Assembly: GCA_036345935.2 (NCBI GenBank)
Contig: JADWOT020000006.1
Span: 2,047,493 to 2,111,492, forward strand
Origin: Taenia hydatigena
Lineage: Eukaryota; Platyhelminthes; Cestoda; Cyclophyllidea; Taeniidae
Direction of reading: 5' to 3'
DNA length: 64,000 nt
This document shows, one piece after another, positions 1 through 12,529 of this stretch (positions are counted from its first letter, which is position 1; each line of letters starts with the position of its first letter). The notes below the pieces were generated by a model. It made no database searches and was not told the origin of the DNA. It saw only the letters and a list, made by a program, of their open reading frames with translations. Both the position numbers and the translations under genes were made by a program.

Positions 1-288
1 ACCAACGCTTAGCATTTTTATGTCACTCTACTCTGATACTGTCTTCACACCAAGAGCAACTCACATGTGTGCCATTGTTCTTGGCTTGTGATGTAGATTG
101 TCACAACCATTTAGCATAACCTGACAACTGGCACGTCACGCATTTGTGACGCATGAGATTAGCTAAGAATATCAGGTCGATGCTGATATTAAGTACCGAC
201 ACATCTTACAGGATCACAATCGACAGTTTTGAATTATAGCAGTTGAATTTAACGCTTGTGTAGAGCAGGTAGGACTGAAAGCTCCAAC

Positions 289-472
289 TGTAATGCTTTG
301 TTTGTTCTGACTGTCCATTTCAGTGTTGGTCGGTTAGGTAGCCATACTGTCCTCGCCACGTTGGCTAGTCTTCGGGTCATGCCAGCGGCCCCATTCCCTC
401 TCTTTATTGAATCCCTATTCTGTCTTAGTCCTATGCCTTCTTTCACCTTCAAGAAAGTCTCGGGACGCTACA
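289..472 (-). mobile_element. Solo TRIM LTR in repeat A copy 1
   Basis: 184 bp, minus orientation, with the same tgtagcgtcccgag start and aagcattaca end as the LTRs of the two complete elements, and no internal region. Read on the minus strand the flanks are GTTAG and GTTGG, a near-perfect 5-bp duplication. It arose by recombination between the LTRs. Confidence 0.85.
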
Positions 473-760
473 CTAACACTCATTTCATTATCATCACTGA
501 GCTATCACAACAAGTAACCACGAGCCACAAAATTCTCATTTGGTGTTGAGTGCCATAAGCATTAGAGTTTATAGTTAGCAATAATGCATTGCTTGATGTT
601 GTCACGCACCCACACAATCACCCAGGAAATGAGTCAGGATAGAGACAATACAGAAAAGTCTTATTTGCTTTACAAGTGACTGAGTATTTTAATTGTTGTT
701 GTTTTGGGCAAGGTGGATGACCCACCAGGTTAGTGTACAAGCTGTCGTCCCTTAGAGCAG

Positions 761-1031
761 AGGTGGGTGTGAAGCTTACCCACTGTATCCATGCGAAGAG
801 CAATCTCTGTCATGCCATTTTTATGGCACAAAGGCGTGCCGAAACCACATAGCCATCTCTGTTGGCTATTGTCATAAAATCATCTACGCCACGGTGGTCC
901 ACCAATGCATTGAAAATTTGAATAATGCCTGCTCAGTTGCAGTCATGACCGCAAGGAACGGGAGTGAGATGTTGGATCTATTCAACGAAGGTTGCAAGAA
1001 AGCTGTGGGTGGAACTCCTACACCTGCTCAG
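761..1031 (+). CDS. Exon-like cysteine-rich open segment (A copy 1), unidentified
   Basis: A 271-nt segment bounded by ...cccttagagcag and a GT donor reads 90 codons without stop. It has eight cysteines (GGCEAY, YPCEEQ, LSCHFY, KACRN, GYCHK, HQCIEN, NACSV, EGCKKA) and no obvious membrane helix. The same length and splice signals are kept in copies 2 and 3. The cysteine spacing suggests a disulphide-bonded extracellular module, but I recognise no family. Chance cannot be excluded: a 90-codon frame is not rare by itself. Confidence 0.35.
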
Positions 1032-2969
1032 GTCCGCAATTCTAGTAGCTCAGTCTAGTAAATTGTAGTATATTTTTAATTAAAAGCGCAAAGGAGTAAA
1101 GAGAGACTCCTCTAATTTTGATTTAAGAGGCGATGTGGTGTTTTTAACTAGGGACACTGTCACAAGACCGAGTTGGAATACATGACATGTTTTCGCTATG
1201 CTTTTGCCACTCGTCACATCAAATTGTGTCACTAACACACAAACTGGCCAAATGCATTTATCGCTTTTTTGGTTTATGGCAAATGTAACAGCTTTATCTG
1301 TTGATCGGCAGTTGAGTAAGCCAAAGCATCAGCTGGGCCACAAAAGTAGATTTTCACACAAAATTCTATGCAAATAAACGTGTGAATACGACAGGATGAT
1401 GAAAATGCGAAACCAATGTTAAAAGCACGTTTGGGTGAAATTTTTGCAAATTCAGTAAGTGTACTTTGAAATTTTATTTATTCAAGGCGGTGTTTTAGTT
1501 GGGCGGCGTTCATGGCTCCACGATTCCACTTCCACCACCAGCAATAAATTCTTGTTTACAGTACTACTTCTTTCGGCTTCAAGAAAGACTGTGGGTGCTT
1601 GCATATCTGCCCACAAATAATTTTGATGCTATTTAATTTTTAAAAAATCGTGGCTTTAACCTCGGTCTGCTACCCAGCTTCACAGTTTTTGAATCTCCAG
1701 GAATAGAGGGAAAGGACTGTGATGACATCTGCTGATGATAGGTACGCTTTGATTCGTTTGAAAGTGAGTAATTTGGATGTAATACTTCGGTTGCTTCTTT
1801 AACCCTGGAGTCAGTAAAAAAGCCACCGCAGCACCTTCGAAAGATGACCTGCCTTCAGGTCACGTCGGTAGCCGTCGTGTCGTACTGAGTATCAAATATG
1901 CATATTTCGCATTCGATCGTTTTAAGGGAAGCCTCGAGGTGCTGGATTATTGTCAGGACATCTATCGTGCATTCTACCACTGCTTGAGAAGCTTTAGAGT
2001 GGTAGAAGAAGTCCATATGCTTCAGATGAGAGAACCGATGACGGCTCTTAACAAGATGTTAAGGCAGCTACTCAGTTCTGTGATCCACCGTGGCCATCTG
2101 TCATCAGGACAAGATCGTTGGAGGCTGCTTTTTGTTCTTGCATGTAGACAGAAATAATAAATTGGGAATGAACTGACAGAGATCACAATGAACGAACCAC
2201 TCTTGACCAATTGAAAAGGCGGACCCGCTATTTGCATTACGTAGCACATAACAAACACTGGTACTGCATTTTAGGTCCACCCTTCTCGCTGAAGGAGGGA
2301 ATATGCATTTGTTCAACGCTCACTCGTTTTCTGTCGCTTAAAATCAGGGCAGATCTCACGTTCCCACTTGGGGAGAAAGCACATTTGTATGAGAGGCCCT
2401 CAGCAAATATCACTGCCAGATTACAAAATGCCAACCTCAGTAGACTTTATTGAATGTCGCAAAATCTCCTATTAATGAAGAGACATGAAACTAGGACCAA
2501 GTTTCGAAGGATAGTCATCTGCAATGTTCAGGCTAAACAAAATGATTATCTAATGCTTTTACCGGATTTTGATAACAAGAAATCGTGTGTTGGTCTTTTT
2601 TTCAAGCTGGCTTTTTTCATCTGTCTGCATTCGTTGTTGAAGACGCTATGCTTTGTCCAGTACTGAGCGTAGTCATTTTTCATATTCCCTCGAGCTTTTC
2701 ACTGCTGCTTTTAATTTTCAAGACCATCCTTCATGTTTCCTGCCTCAACCTGGTAGAAATTAGTTCTGAATTACGACTTTTTAAACTGGTCTGTCTGCTA
2801 AGACAGGATTAAATTAAAAGTTGATGCTGCCAAATTCGTTTCTGTCTCACTTCTGTCGCATGCCCACCTGTCTGCTCTGATGGTGAAATCTACTGCCTGA
2901 TGCCAACGGAGGGTGATAAGCATCACGTAAAAACTCATCACAATGAGATTATGAAGAATATTGGAGCTT

Positions 2970-3002
2970 TAGCTCTCTATTTCTCTCTCTCTCCCTCTCT
3001 CG
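2970..3002 (+). repeat. TC-rich run, conserved in all A copies
   Basis: ctctctatttctctctctct followed by more CTC units. The same tract is at about 53525-53556 (inverted) and 62918-62950, nearly unchanged in length, unlike the GGA and CA runs. Confidence 0.8.
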
Positions 3003-4892
3003 CGAAACCGACAGGCTGATCCAGAATATCGCAGCATGGTGGAAAATCGTTTTATTACAATTCTTATGAAATGTTAGTAGAAACCGACAAATTAATGCAG
3101 TTTGCTGCACTTGAAATTCTCTCGCCTCCATTGTAGGCCTAGGAGCCTCGTTTAGGCTCGAGCACCTTCCCTACACCAGCCTGGTAAACAGACTTATCGC
3201 AAAACACTGGTAGTGTAGCTGATTGCACGACAGTCTAAAAATGCTCATTTATAATGTGTTTTAAACTGATTTCTCTCTACTGTTAAGACAGCGGCGAACC
3301 TCAAAGAAACCACCACCACCCTTAAATTTGCATAGAAAATCCGAGTTTGCACACTTGCCCAACTGCATCACATCATCAGAATAATTGTGGCACCGGGAGA
3401 CATTTCTGAAATAGGAAGGAGGGTGTAATGCATGGAGAGAATGTGTGCACATTGGACAAGGAATGGGCTTGGGCTGTCGTGGTGGAACAGCTGCTGACCC
3501 ATCCAGGTAACTTACGATACCTTAAGCCATGGAAGACCCAATGAGCACTTTGGATTCATTTTAAACACTCATCACTAACCAAATCACGTTTGTGCAATGG
3601 CAGTTTCTGCTAGAGACCAAAAATGCAAGCATTGCGGTGTTAGGGTCATTGGTTTGTGGAGCTACGATGGTAGGAAGGTGGTACTGATAGTCCATCAGAA
3701 AGGAGCTAGAAATAAATGCATAGTTTCTCTGATGTCCAGAACTTGTTATGCAGATTTGCCAACTCCGGTCGTCGCGTTTTCATTTCGACAGAAGTATGCC
3801 TCAGTAGCGCGTTTCGTTGGGTGAGGAAGGCTGGAGGAAAAGGAAACATTAATCACTCGCTTTTGGCTGTGATCAATACAACGATGCAAATTCACGCATG
3901 ATTTTCATTTCATTCTTTCTCGTTGCACGAAACTGCGTGTCTTGTCTCATATTTCATAATTTAGTCACGATGAAATGGATTTGTTAGGTGGAAGCAGTGT
4001 GGAAATTCTAATCAATTGAATGAAGAGGAATGGAAAGAAGAGGAAAGACTGACTCTGTGTAGAGAAAGTACATTCAAGAGTGCTCACCTCTGGCTCCGTG
4101 TTCTGACTGCGGACTGTACTTTCGACTCGAGCACCACCAGTGTCCTTGGGAGAAATGGACCAGATGGATTATGGCTTTTGGTGAGCAACTAGTCTCTTCC
4201 ATTGTTCAGCTCTTACATTTGAATTTTACTTCCCTTTGATTAAGCATGCCAAACACAAATTACATTCATTCGTTCTCTTTCGCAAAGTAAAATTTTGCTA
4301 ACAAGATTAAGATCTTAAGACATGGGAAGTGCAGAGATCTGGTCTGGCTGCAAATAGTGGTCGTTGAAGTGGAAGGGTGAAGGACTGATCGTGAGCGACT
4401 TGTGCTCCTCAGGATCGGTGATCAGTTGCGAGAACATTTGTTATCGTCGTGGCAAATGGTATTTAACCTTACAGAAATGCTGCTCGTGCCCTTTTCATCG
4501 GTCAGGGAAACTAATAAGTCTTGGATTCGATGAGGCTGATTTCGCATCCAAATAATAGCAGTAGACAGTGGCGTCAACATGCTAGCTTCCTCCATAATTG
4601 ATAACCACCTTTTATAGGAAAGGTAGCATAAACGAACCAATTAGCAGTTACTAAGCTCTCAAATGTATTATGGTCTTAAAATATTTATCATGAGTATGCT
4701 TTAAAACTTTCTTATCAGAGCCTGCTAGGAAGTGCTTTGCATAAACTAACATGCCGTACGTTCTTCCCAAACATCGAAAACCTGCCACAGGATCCAATTT
4801 CCACAGACTCGGACAAAGCGATGATATCGAAATCACTACTTCAGTTCCCAATGCTCCGAGTATCTTCTCCACTCTTGCTTTAGTTGGAATCC

Positions 4893-5104
4893 TATAGAAG
4901 TCTGCATCACTAACTTTGGTACAAGGGTCAGTGAGGGTCTAGACCTTATCAATGACAATTGCCTAGCTGTCCTCCAAAAGGCTGTGGGTGAGGTGGATGC
5001 AGTGGAATCGGCTGTAGCAGAGTTTGATAAAAGGAAGCATTGTGTGAAAAAGGAAGAGGCATTGCGTGATGTGGACACCTGTCAATCCGGCAGAAATGAA
5101 TAAA
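4893..5104 (+). pseudogene. Exon-like open segment with Cys/coiled helical character (A copy 1), unidentified
   Basis: The frame reads VCITNFGTRVSEGLDLIND, NCLAVLQKAVGEVDAVESA, then a charged helix-like stretch to a stop at about 5102. Just after, another frame (TEAVQTHGIKALKHGRM...) runs to a TAG right before a GTAAGT donor at about 5230. The motif EGLDLINDNC...QKAVGE resembles EMLDLFNEGCKKAVGG of the 761-1031 segment. Likely a relic; no family recognised. Confidence 0.25.
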
Positions 5105-5266
5105 TCGACGTTGACACCGAGGCAGTGCAGACGCACGGTATTAAGGCTCTCAAACATGGTCGCATGAAATTGAAATGCGCAAAAGTCATCACGAGGGACA
5201 AGGAGGAGGCGGAAGTGAGGGAGTAGTTGGTAAGTGTGATTGGGTTCTTTATTTATTTTCTAATCA

Positions 5267-5454
5267 GGAATGAAGCACAAGTGACCATTCCATTGCCAGA
5301 GAATGACTTATTTGTTTGCAACTTTCTTGGCACCCAACATCGGTCATTTGTTTTCACTCAAGTACCTTCCCTTTGTCACAGACAAACTGCCACATTATTC
5401 GACTTAACCATGCGTGTCTTATGGTGTACTATGTTGTATGCAGGCCGGACTTGA
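5267..5454 (+). pseudogene. Exon-like open segment after a 38-nt intron-like stretch, unidentified
   Basis: 5230-5267 looks like a minimal flatworm intron (GTAAGT ... ttttctaatcag). After it an open frame reads NEAQVTIPLPENDLFVCN and continues to a stop at 5454. The inverted copy 2 (about 51070-51260, minus) keeps the same frame. No family recognised. Confidence 0.25.
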
Positions 5455-6579
5455 GGAATGAGCATTTAAGTTCCTTGTCACATGGTCTACTGTCAACGAT
5501 TGCTTGAACAAGCAGGTGGATTGTGTCGACCCAACTGAAGACCAGTGTAAAACGAGGCGAAGAAAGGTCTTCTTAATCACTTCGTAACCCCTTCGACTTT
5601 CCTTGCGTTTGCTCTCGGCATTCATTGTCACGTGTCCATGTTTCTCACATCCGTTGCTGTCGACGAAGTCGTGGACTCTTCTGTGTCTCTAAGTCCATCA
5701 TGGTATCTTTGCATCCTTCATCCCATCCACACGCACACATTCTGAGGTAAAGTGTTTTTAATAAGTATTTTGAGGTATAAAGACGCATGACATTGAGGCG
5801 TGATGCACAAAATAATTACTTTAACTTGGTAAGGCAATTGGCCTGACAAGAGCGAAGTAGGCATGCAACACCCTGAGACTGCCAGGTGCCACGCCTTCCA
5901 CCTCTGTCATTTCCATCTGTAATTTCGGATTGTTCTGATTGCTCTAAACTTCAGTGGAATGCATTGTTTTACAATTCCATCCTTCATGTTTCTTGTTCGA
6001 GAGTTGGACACTTCTCGCAATAGTTACAAGTGAGTGTTGAGGAGTGCGACAAGTTTTCCAATGTTCACGTCAAGTTAATTCGACACAAGTTAGTAGAAGT
6101 TCATTCACACTGTGAAATACGGAAGGTTCACATTCACACCTAGGCGTATGTCAATGCAAGTAAAGTGGTATTTGTCAGAGAATTTGAATTGCCGTTGTCA
6201 CTTCTTACTACCCGTTTTACAATCATCACAAGCTTTTCGTTCTGCACAGGCATTTCCTCATCAATCCAAAGCGTGCAACCACCTGGCTCTAGGTCCCAAT
6301 CCAGAAAATGCAAATGTTTAGAGGAATTGTGACAGCGACAGTTGAATTGCCATGGTGTGGACGTGCCCAATTTAGTATCCTCTCATCCTGCAAGATGGGA
6401 TTGAAGGAGGGAATATTGAACACTTGCTGGATCCATCTATCTTCCCTTTTACGTCGATGCTTTTACTTATACATTTACTTATGATGTAAGTAAACTAGTC
6501 TTGGTGGGCCTTGCACTAACAGCTGAAAGGAGGTTAGAAGAATTTGCGTCAAGTGTTTTATCTGTTTAAACAACCACAA

Positions 6580-6723
6580 GTGCAATGTATGGTCAGTATA
6601 CCAACGAGACAAGCTGACTGCACCAATTGCACCTCAGGAATCGAGGAGGAGACCATGAAGTTGGGCAAGATCTTGGCGTCTGATAGGTATTTGTACCAAA
6701 CTGCAGATAACGGCGCCCCATGA
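6580..6723 (+). pseudogene. Exon-like open segment (A copy 1), unidentified
   Basis: The frame CTNCTSGIEEETMKLGKILA continues to a TGA at 6721. The copy 2 homologue keeps the frame and the same stop. A Cys/Gly-rich stretch (HFCGSGNCTG) follows in another frame. Weak evidence. Confidence 0.2.
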
Positions 6724-9683
6724 CTCATTTCTGTGGAAGTGGAAACTGCACGGGAGTAAGCAGGTGGTGTACATGGAATCCCTTTGCAAGACAATCGCAA
6801 AATGCGTGCATGCGGCGATTGTAAATCGTGGTGTATCATTTAAGTATCCACCTCGGAACGCTGCTAAGATCCGCGAACAGTACATTTCCTCTTTCGCTCC
6901 GAACCTGTTGTGATGCCGATGGGAATGCTTCATTAGTCTTGCATCAAAAGCTATTGAGAAGCAGTAAAGCGTGGTGGACACAGGCTGGAAGCGTTTACAC
7001 AACATGCATGAAGCAACTGCAACCCACGAGCTTACATTTTGCAGAAGGGCTTGTGTGTAGCAGTTTGGTTGCATGTCACTGGCGTTTGTAATGGAATTCC
7101 GTGTGACATTTTATCTGGTGTGCTTGAAGTCCTATTGAGCGATCAAAATGATTTTAGTGAATCTCGATGAGGAGAAATCGCATGTTATTGCTTCGTCTGA
7201 AAGATTGCTTTTTTATCTTTCTGCAGTGGCTGTGCTTTGTCTATCACTGGGCACATTTATTGCTTCTCTTCGTCGGCGTAGCTCTCTCTAGTCTTTCACT
7301 GCTCCTTCAGGTTTACACTTCTCTGGTCTATTGGATCCCAAGAACAATGTGATGGCATTTCGTTTGCGTTTATTTGTTTAGCTTTTGTGAGCTCTACTGT
7401 TAAGGTTTAAGCATGCTGCTCTGTGTTGAGCTACCTACTAGCATCCTCGTGCTTCGGATTTGAACAATGTGGTTTTGGTTGAGTACAAGGGACGCAGTAC
7501 AACATACTCCATCTGCTACCGCGTTTGAAGCACGATTGAACTGTCTGCTTGCATGTGGGATGTGAGTCAAGCATGTCGGCATTGGGAATCAAGGCGAACT
7601 CGACTTCATAGTCGTGGCGATTGGCATCTTGTATTATTTTGGTGTTTGGAGAATGCGTAGCATGTGGCTCCAGAATGTGGTGCATAAGTGCAGAACAACA
7701 ACAGATCAAGAGCCATTAGTCATGTTGATAGCGAGTTACGATTTGATTGCAGTCCACTTGCATTGAATGGGGAGAGAAAATTGTCACTCACGTCTACATG
7801 GATTAAACGCTCGTCACCGAATGAAGGTTCTTCATCCCCTTTACACTCGTCTTAAAAACTTGCGCAATGCTTTTGGGCTGCTTGAGGCGGAGATAGTTTA
7901 ATTTACCTCTGAGGAGATTTATTATGTAGATTAGTAAGGATGGCGAGGTGGGTGGGGAGGAGGGACGTGCACCACCTCACCTCACCTCTCCTCGTCTCCC
8001 ATATTTCTTCACGCGATGATTATCACTGCCACTTTCAGCATTGCACAGTCCATTGTGAAATAAGCTGCGTGATTGGACCTACAAGTGTGGCGAGAGAAAT
8101 TCTCACGGTAAAAAGAAGTTTATATTGTAAAAACTAGATTCAAAATGCCTCAAGTAAGCTGAGTCTGTATCAGGCTTGTGACTTGTTTTGGAAAAAGTGG
8201 TAGATCGCAGTGGGTAAGTGAGATTGATTTGAATGAGAGAACTGGCTACTGAAGGAAGCCGTATGCAGTAATGTATTCTCCATTTCGTGCAAAACGCCAC
8301 ATCAACTTACTGGATTGTCTTATTTGCCGAAGTGTGCAGTGATGTGGGATGATGGATTGGGGTGTAGAGTGTGCGTGTTTTCCACAACCTCATTTTAATG
8401 CTAATATAAGTGTTAGTTCATAGAAGCACTAACACGAATCCTTCATCCACTTGTGATGTAGGGGTTTATTTGGTGTACACGGATTGAAAATGCATCTAAA
8501 TTTAACTTTATTTTACTATTGATGCTCAAAACTCGCAAATGGTAAGTTCAGTAGAGAGGGAATTCAGCCAAGTTGTCACCATTCAGATTACTAAATCAGC
8601 GAGAATGAGTGTGAGTGAAGTAGGGGACCCGAGCCAAAGCAAAGGTGGAAGCGCATGACGGAGGTGGGTCTGAAAGTTGCATGTAGGAGAATTGTGTAAT
8701 TAATGGTGCAATTGTACCTCAACGATTAGGAACGATTAAGCAATTCTAAGCGTTGCTGCTTTGAATGATAATGATGATGTGGAAATAGGGACTTGACTGG
8801 GAAGTGGTTTGATTAGAAATGATACAAGCATTGGATGTTGGTGGAATGTGGATTTGGCTTAGCATCAATAAAGTGCACATTCACTTTAGTGGAATGGAGG
8901 GACAATAGTAATTTTGTAAAATGCAGCATTTGGTCAAGAGACTTGTTGTAGACACAGAGCAAGTGACGACGCTGTGCTTTGCTAGAAGCGTCGGAGTGCT
9001 GCCAAAGTACTTCTTTTAATGAGATCATGCTGTGCGATGATGGTGAGAGAAGTGATTAGTTGGGGGCACATGTGCACAAGCATTGTGCGGTAGGTGAGAG
9101 GGTTGAGACCTCCTTCCAGTTCTCACATCCAAACCTCACAGGCCTCACCTTTTATGCTCCACTTTGACTGTTGCAATCCTCGTCTTTGAACAGTTGGGTC
9201 GGTGCATACCGTCTTAGTCCTGTCCAGTTGTTTGCTTTGTTTGGTTTTCCACTTGCACACACAAGCACACTCACTCAAAGGGACGTGTGTATGCGTGTGT
9301 GTGTGTTGAGGTGAATGGGAGTCGAGGTGCGTTTGAATTCAAGGCAAGTAAAACTAATCTGGTGAAAAATGCTTAAAAGAACAAGAGAGGAGAAGCAACA
9401 ATTTACTAGGGAGAACTTGCTGGTCAGTGCAGGTCGTGACAAACTGCCTTGAATCGCTCCTAGGTCTCCCTTTCTAATGGGTATTTAAAATAGAATTTGC
9501 AAGCAATGTTGTTCGTTGCCTGATTTTAGCATTGGCTCCTCAACCTAATTCTATTTTAGGTTTAAGGAATCAACTTCATCGCAATGATATTGTTTCTCTG
9601 GTCAAAAGTACTCGTCCAAGCCCTTCCATTTCTCTCATTAATTCCTTCGAAGCTTAGGTAGCACACGCTTCTCCAATAATTAG

Positions 9684-10559
9684 GACTGTCATTTGGCAGA
9701 ACACGGAGACAGTCTGCACCGACTTCTATCCTATTTGTGCAAACTCGCAACACTGCTTCGAGGTTACTCCTTTGTTCCTTTTGCTTGAGATTGCACGTAG
9801 TCTGTCGACGTCTAAGTCACTTTCTGTCACTTTGGCATTGCTCAGTTTGGGTTACGCGACTATAAAATAAAGTAGTTACCATAACTTTCTAGTCGTACTG
9901 TGTTGAAGATTACAGTTGTTAGTGCAAAAGTACGGCACTACGTTATGCCACCAACTACCGCATTTGATGCTCCTCCCACCTTCACGGCTTCAAACGATGT
10001 GAGAGGCCTTTCCAAACCCTTTTCACCTATTCAAGCTATTCCCGTATTTCAGCAAGCTTGTCAACAGCGTGAATTCTGCCATTCATTACGTTCTTGCTGT
10101 CATAGCTGTGTGGAGAGCAGGTGGGTTGATGTTGAAACAATGGGGTGGACGTAGGACATTGTTGGTACGAGAATGGTTACACTTTTTGGTCTGCAAACAA
10201 TGCTTCAACTGACCGGAAAGTGTATTGTCAAGATTGTAGTGGAAGAAATGAATGCATTGGCTATTGCAGTTATTTTGCTCCTTGCAAGGTCAGTAGACAG
10301 CATGTTAAGTTGACTGGTCTTTGAGTAGAGTGGAGTGGTTTCACTCACTCTTAGTGCTCTCGTGAATCCGCATCATCATTTAGGGTTTGGGCTCATCAGT
10401 GTGTTAGAAATGAGTGACGAGGAGATTAGAAAGCCACAAATGCAAAAGTTTGCCTCCTCCTCCTCCTCCTACACGTGTTCCACTCCATGCATCGAATTCT
10501 GCTCAGTATTCTCTTTCGTGGCATTCTTACAATGCGCCACGACTTGCTTTCTTACATAG
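9684..10559 (+). CDS. Candidate split cysteine-rich coding region (A copy 1), unidentified
   Basis: Exon-like segments: 9684-9762 (TVIWQNTETVCTDFY...), 10003-10120 (ends AIHYVLAVIAVWRA, hydrophobic), 10155-10288 (HCWYENGYTFWSANN ... CxxC, NECIGYCSYFAPC) and 10329-10559 (ends in a TAG; contains MSDEEIRKPQMQKF and a Ser run). The proposed introns 10121-10154 (34 nt) and 10289-10328 (40 nt) have GT-AG ends and consistent phases. A TGA precedes the second segment in both copies, so the 5' connection is unclear. It could encode a small membrane or secreted cysteine-rich protein, or be a relic. Confidence 0.35.
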
Positions 10560-12429
10560 CAGTTAATGTTTTAGTCAACTTAGTCCCTTCTTGCCTGTGT
10601 CTATTTGCTCACTTCTTGCTCCACTGAGCAGATACACGTTACCTCTGTTCATTTGACAACAGCATTTTCGTCAAAAGCACTAAAAGAAGTGGATCTCTAA
10701 TGTTTCTCGTGTTTTACCCACTTACGCCTTGCCTTCTTCTCATTTTGGATGATGTTTACCACCTGTGCTTCAGTATTATGCGTTTGGTAATTTGGCTGTA
10801 GCAAATTGTCTGCTTGTCTCTTCCACTCTTCTCCAGTTCACTTATCCCCGTCTCCTCGCACAAACGAGTCTCTCTCTGATTCTTGAATTCAAAGTCAGGA
10901 AATGTACTAGGCAGCTACTTCGCATTGTCTTTCCCTCACTACGTGACATGATTTCTAAGTTATTTAGCTTACTGCTACTATTAAGACAAGCGATGCCAAA
11001 AAAACGCTTTTTTCTGTTCCTGATGCGGTTGGTAATCAGTGTGCATTGAAAGGGAGGCACTCCTCTTGCATGGAGGCTGGGTAGGCCTGTCAGAATAAAT
11101 TGATGGGATAACACCTCCTAAACATGGGGAGGAATATTTCATCAAAACAGAATGCTGGCATGACCACGAAGAGCAATGACATTTGCATTCATTCAGTGTT
11201 TATCTTGCATGGCATTTACTAACGAGCAATATATGATCTTCATTGAGGCAGCGAGATGGACTTGCAAGAATTCTGTTTGTTGGGTTCGGAAGTCATAAAA
11301 TCCCTCCTAACATCCCCTTTCTGATGTGTGGATCGCCTGCTTAGCACCCTTCTACTTTCCCTTACCATACTACTACCAATAGTCATCAAGTTGCGTGGAT
11401 GCTTCCTGTGAGATGCAGTGATGTGGGATTGGATGCTGGTAGAGATGGAAGGCGTTTGAGGTGAGTCTCCTTCGGCGACTATTTGATGACATTATTCTTT
11501 TATTTCATTACGTTGAGAAGATTCGCTGTTTAATTTAATCGAGCGGGTCAAGCCTGAAATGCTTTGCCTTTCGTTTCTTCTTGCACTGCGCAGATTTGAA
11601 GTCATGCAAGTGGTTAGCATTGCTAGGCTGTGTCAATTGTCTTCTTGAAATAGACGCCTTCCACTCTTTACTTGTCCAGTCAAAGACACGAGGGTAGGGT
11701 AGAGTGTTGGTAGGAAGAAGGAGAGCACACACATATGTTTTAGGGATGGAAGAGAGAGTAAAATGTATCCAGTTTAGAAGCTGATAACGCTAGCGCTGAT
11801 GGCGGTTGGAGTGAGGGCGGCTGTAGTGGATTGATGCAGAAGAGAGACGAAACCATCCATGGAGACGGGAGGATTTTTCGACTGCTGTGAGCTCGGAGAG
11901 GGACACCCGTATGCGAATGCTTTGAAGTTAACGGAATGACTGCATGCACTAGCATTCTTGAAGTGTTGAGAGCCATCTGGAGGGCGACTTGATTGCTCCA
12001 AGTGCAACTGTCTTTGTTAGTTTTGTATTTGCAATTGTTGCCGTTAATTCGTTGCATTCATTTAGATGAAGCCATGAAGTGGTAGTTCTACACAAAAGGG
12101 AATTGAGAGCTGGTCAGCTGCATAGTGGCTTAATGTGTCTCTTTGTGTGCTAACTGGTGAATAGATGAATGCTCGTGGTCCTATGTTAATGATGATTGCC
12201 TCCTCCTCCTCCTCCTCCTTCCCCTCCTGCTCCTGCTCCCGCCCCTCCTTCTCCACTCCTTTGTTGAATGGCATGCTTCGCGAAAGAGAAGCAAACTGCC
12301 ATGAGGCATTGGCATGCGTGTGACTGTGTCTGCTTGAATGTCTTTCTTCCTCTCTGCCTACGTTCTCTGCACACTTTAATCCTGCTCCTCTTGTCATTCT
12401 CAATCTTCGTCCATTCTTTCATTTGCAAT
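10531..12429. other. Block 1 remainder up to the gap, no gene recognised
   Basis: Beyond the point where copy 2 is cut by its gap. It contains only short open frames (for example 10765-11049) and a CTC tract. I see no family motif. It may be the continuation of repeat A. Confidence 0.6.
12197..12250 (+). repeat. CTC-rich low-complexity tract
   Basis: Seven clean CTC units, then degenerate CTC/CCC units. Antisense frames over it (Glu/Gly-rich) are not genes. Confidence 0.85.
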
Positions 12430-12529
12430 NNNNNNNNNNNNNNNNNNNNNNNNNNNNNNNNNNNNNNNNNNNNNNNNNNNNNNNNNNNNNNNNNNNNNNN
12501 NNNNNNNNNNNNNNNNNNNNNNNNNNNNN
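12430..12529. other. Scaffold gap, 100 N
   Basis: Exactly 100 undetermined bases, a conventional placeholder for a gap of unknown size. It separates the repeat-A block from the block that carries the transporter gene. Open frames that appear to cross it are artefacts. Confidence 0.99.

Larger units (their letters stand above)
1..10530 (+). repeat. Repeat unit A, copy 1
   Basis: Matches the reverse complement of 46149-56528 along its whole length, and 1-about 4060 matches 60001-64000 in direct orientation. Similarity by eye is very high in the first 5 kb and lower (scattered substitutions and microsatellite length changes) from about 7.5 kb onward. The unit may extend past 10530, but the second copy is cut there by a gap. 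It contains a solo TRIM LTR and several exon-like open segments on this strand, listed separately. Apart from those I see no recognisable gene. Confidence 0.97.

Noticed and set aside
6634..7074. 146-codon minus-strand frame in A copy 1
   Set aside because: The homologous frame is broken in copy 2 (separate frames at 49449-49688 and 49685-49966), and the composition does not suggest a protein.
1..10530. Repeat A as a large DNA transposon such as a Maverick/Polinton
   Set aside because: No polymerase B, integrase, protease or capsid-like motif and no terminal inverted repeat defining unit ends; the inverted copies share an uninterrupted palindrome instead.
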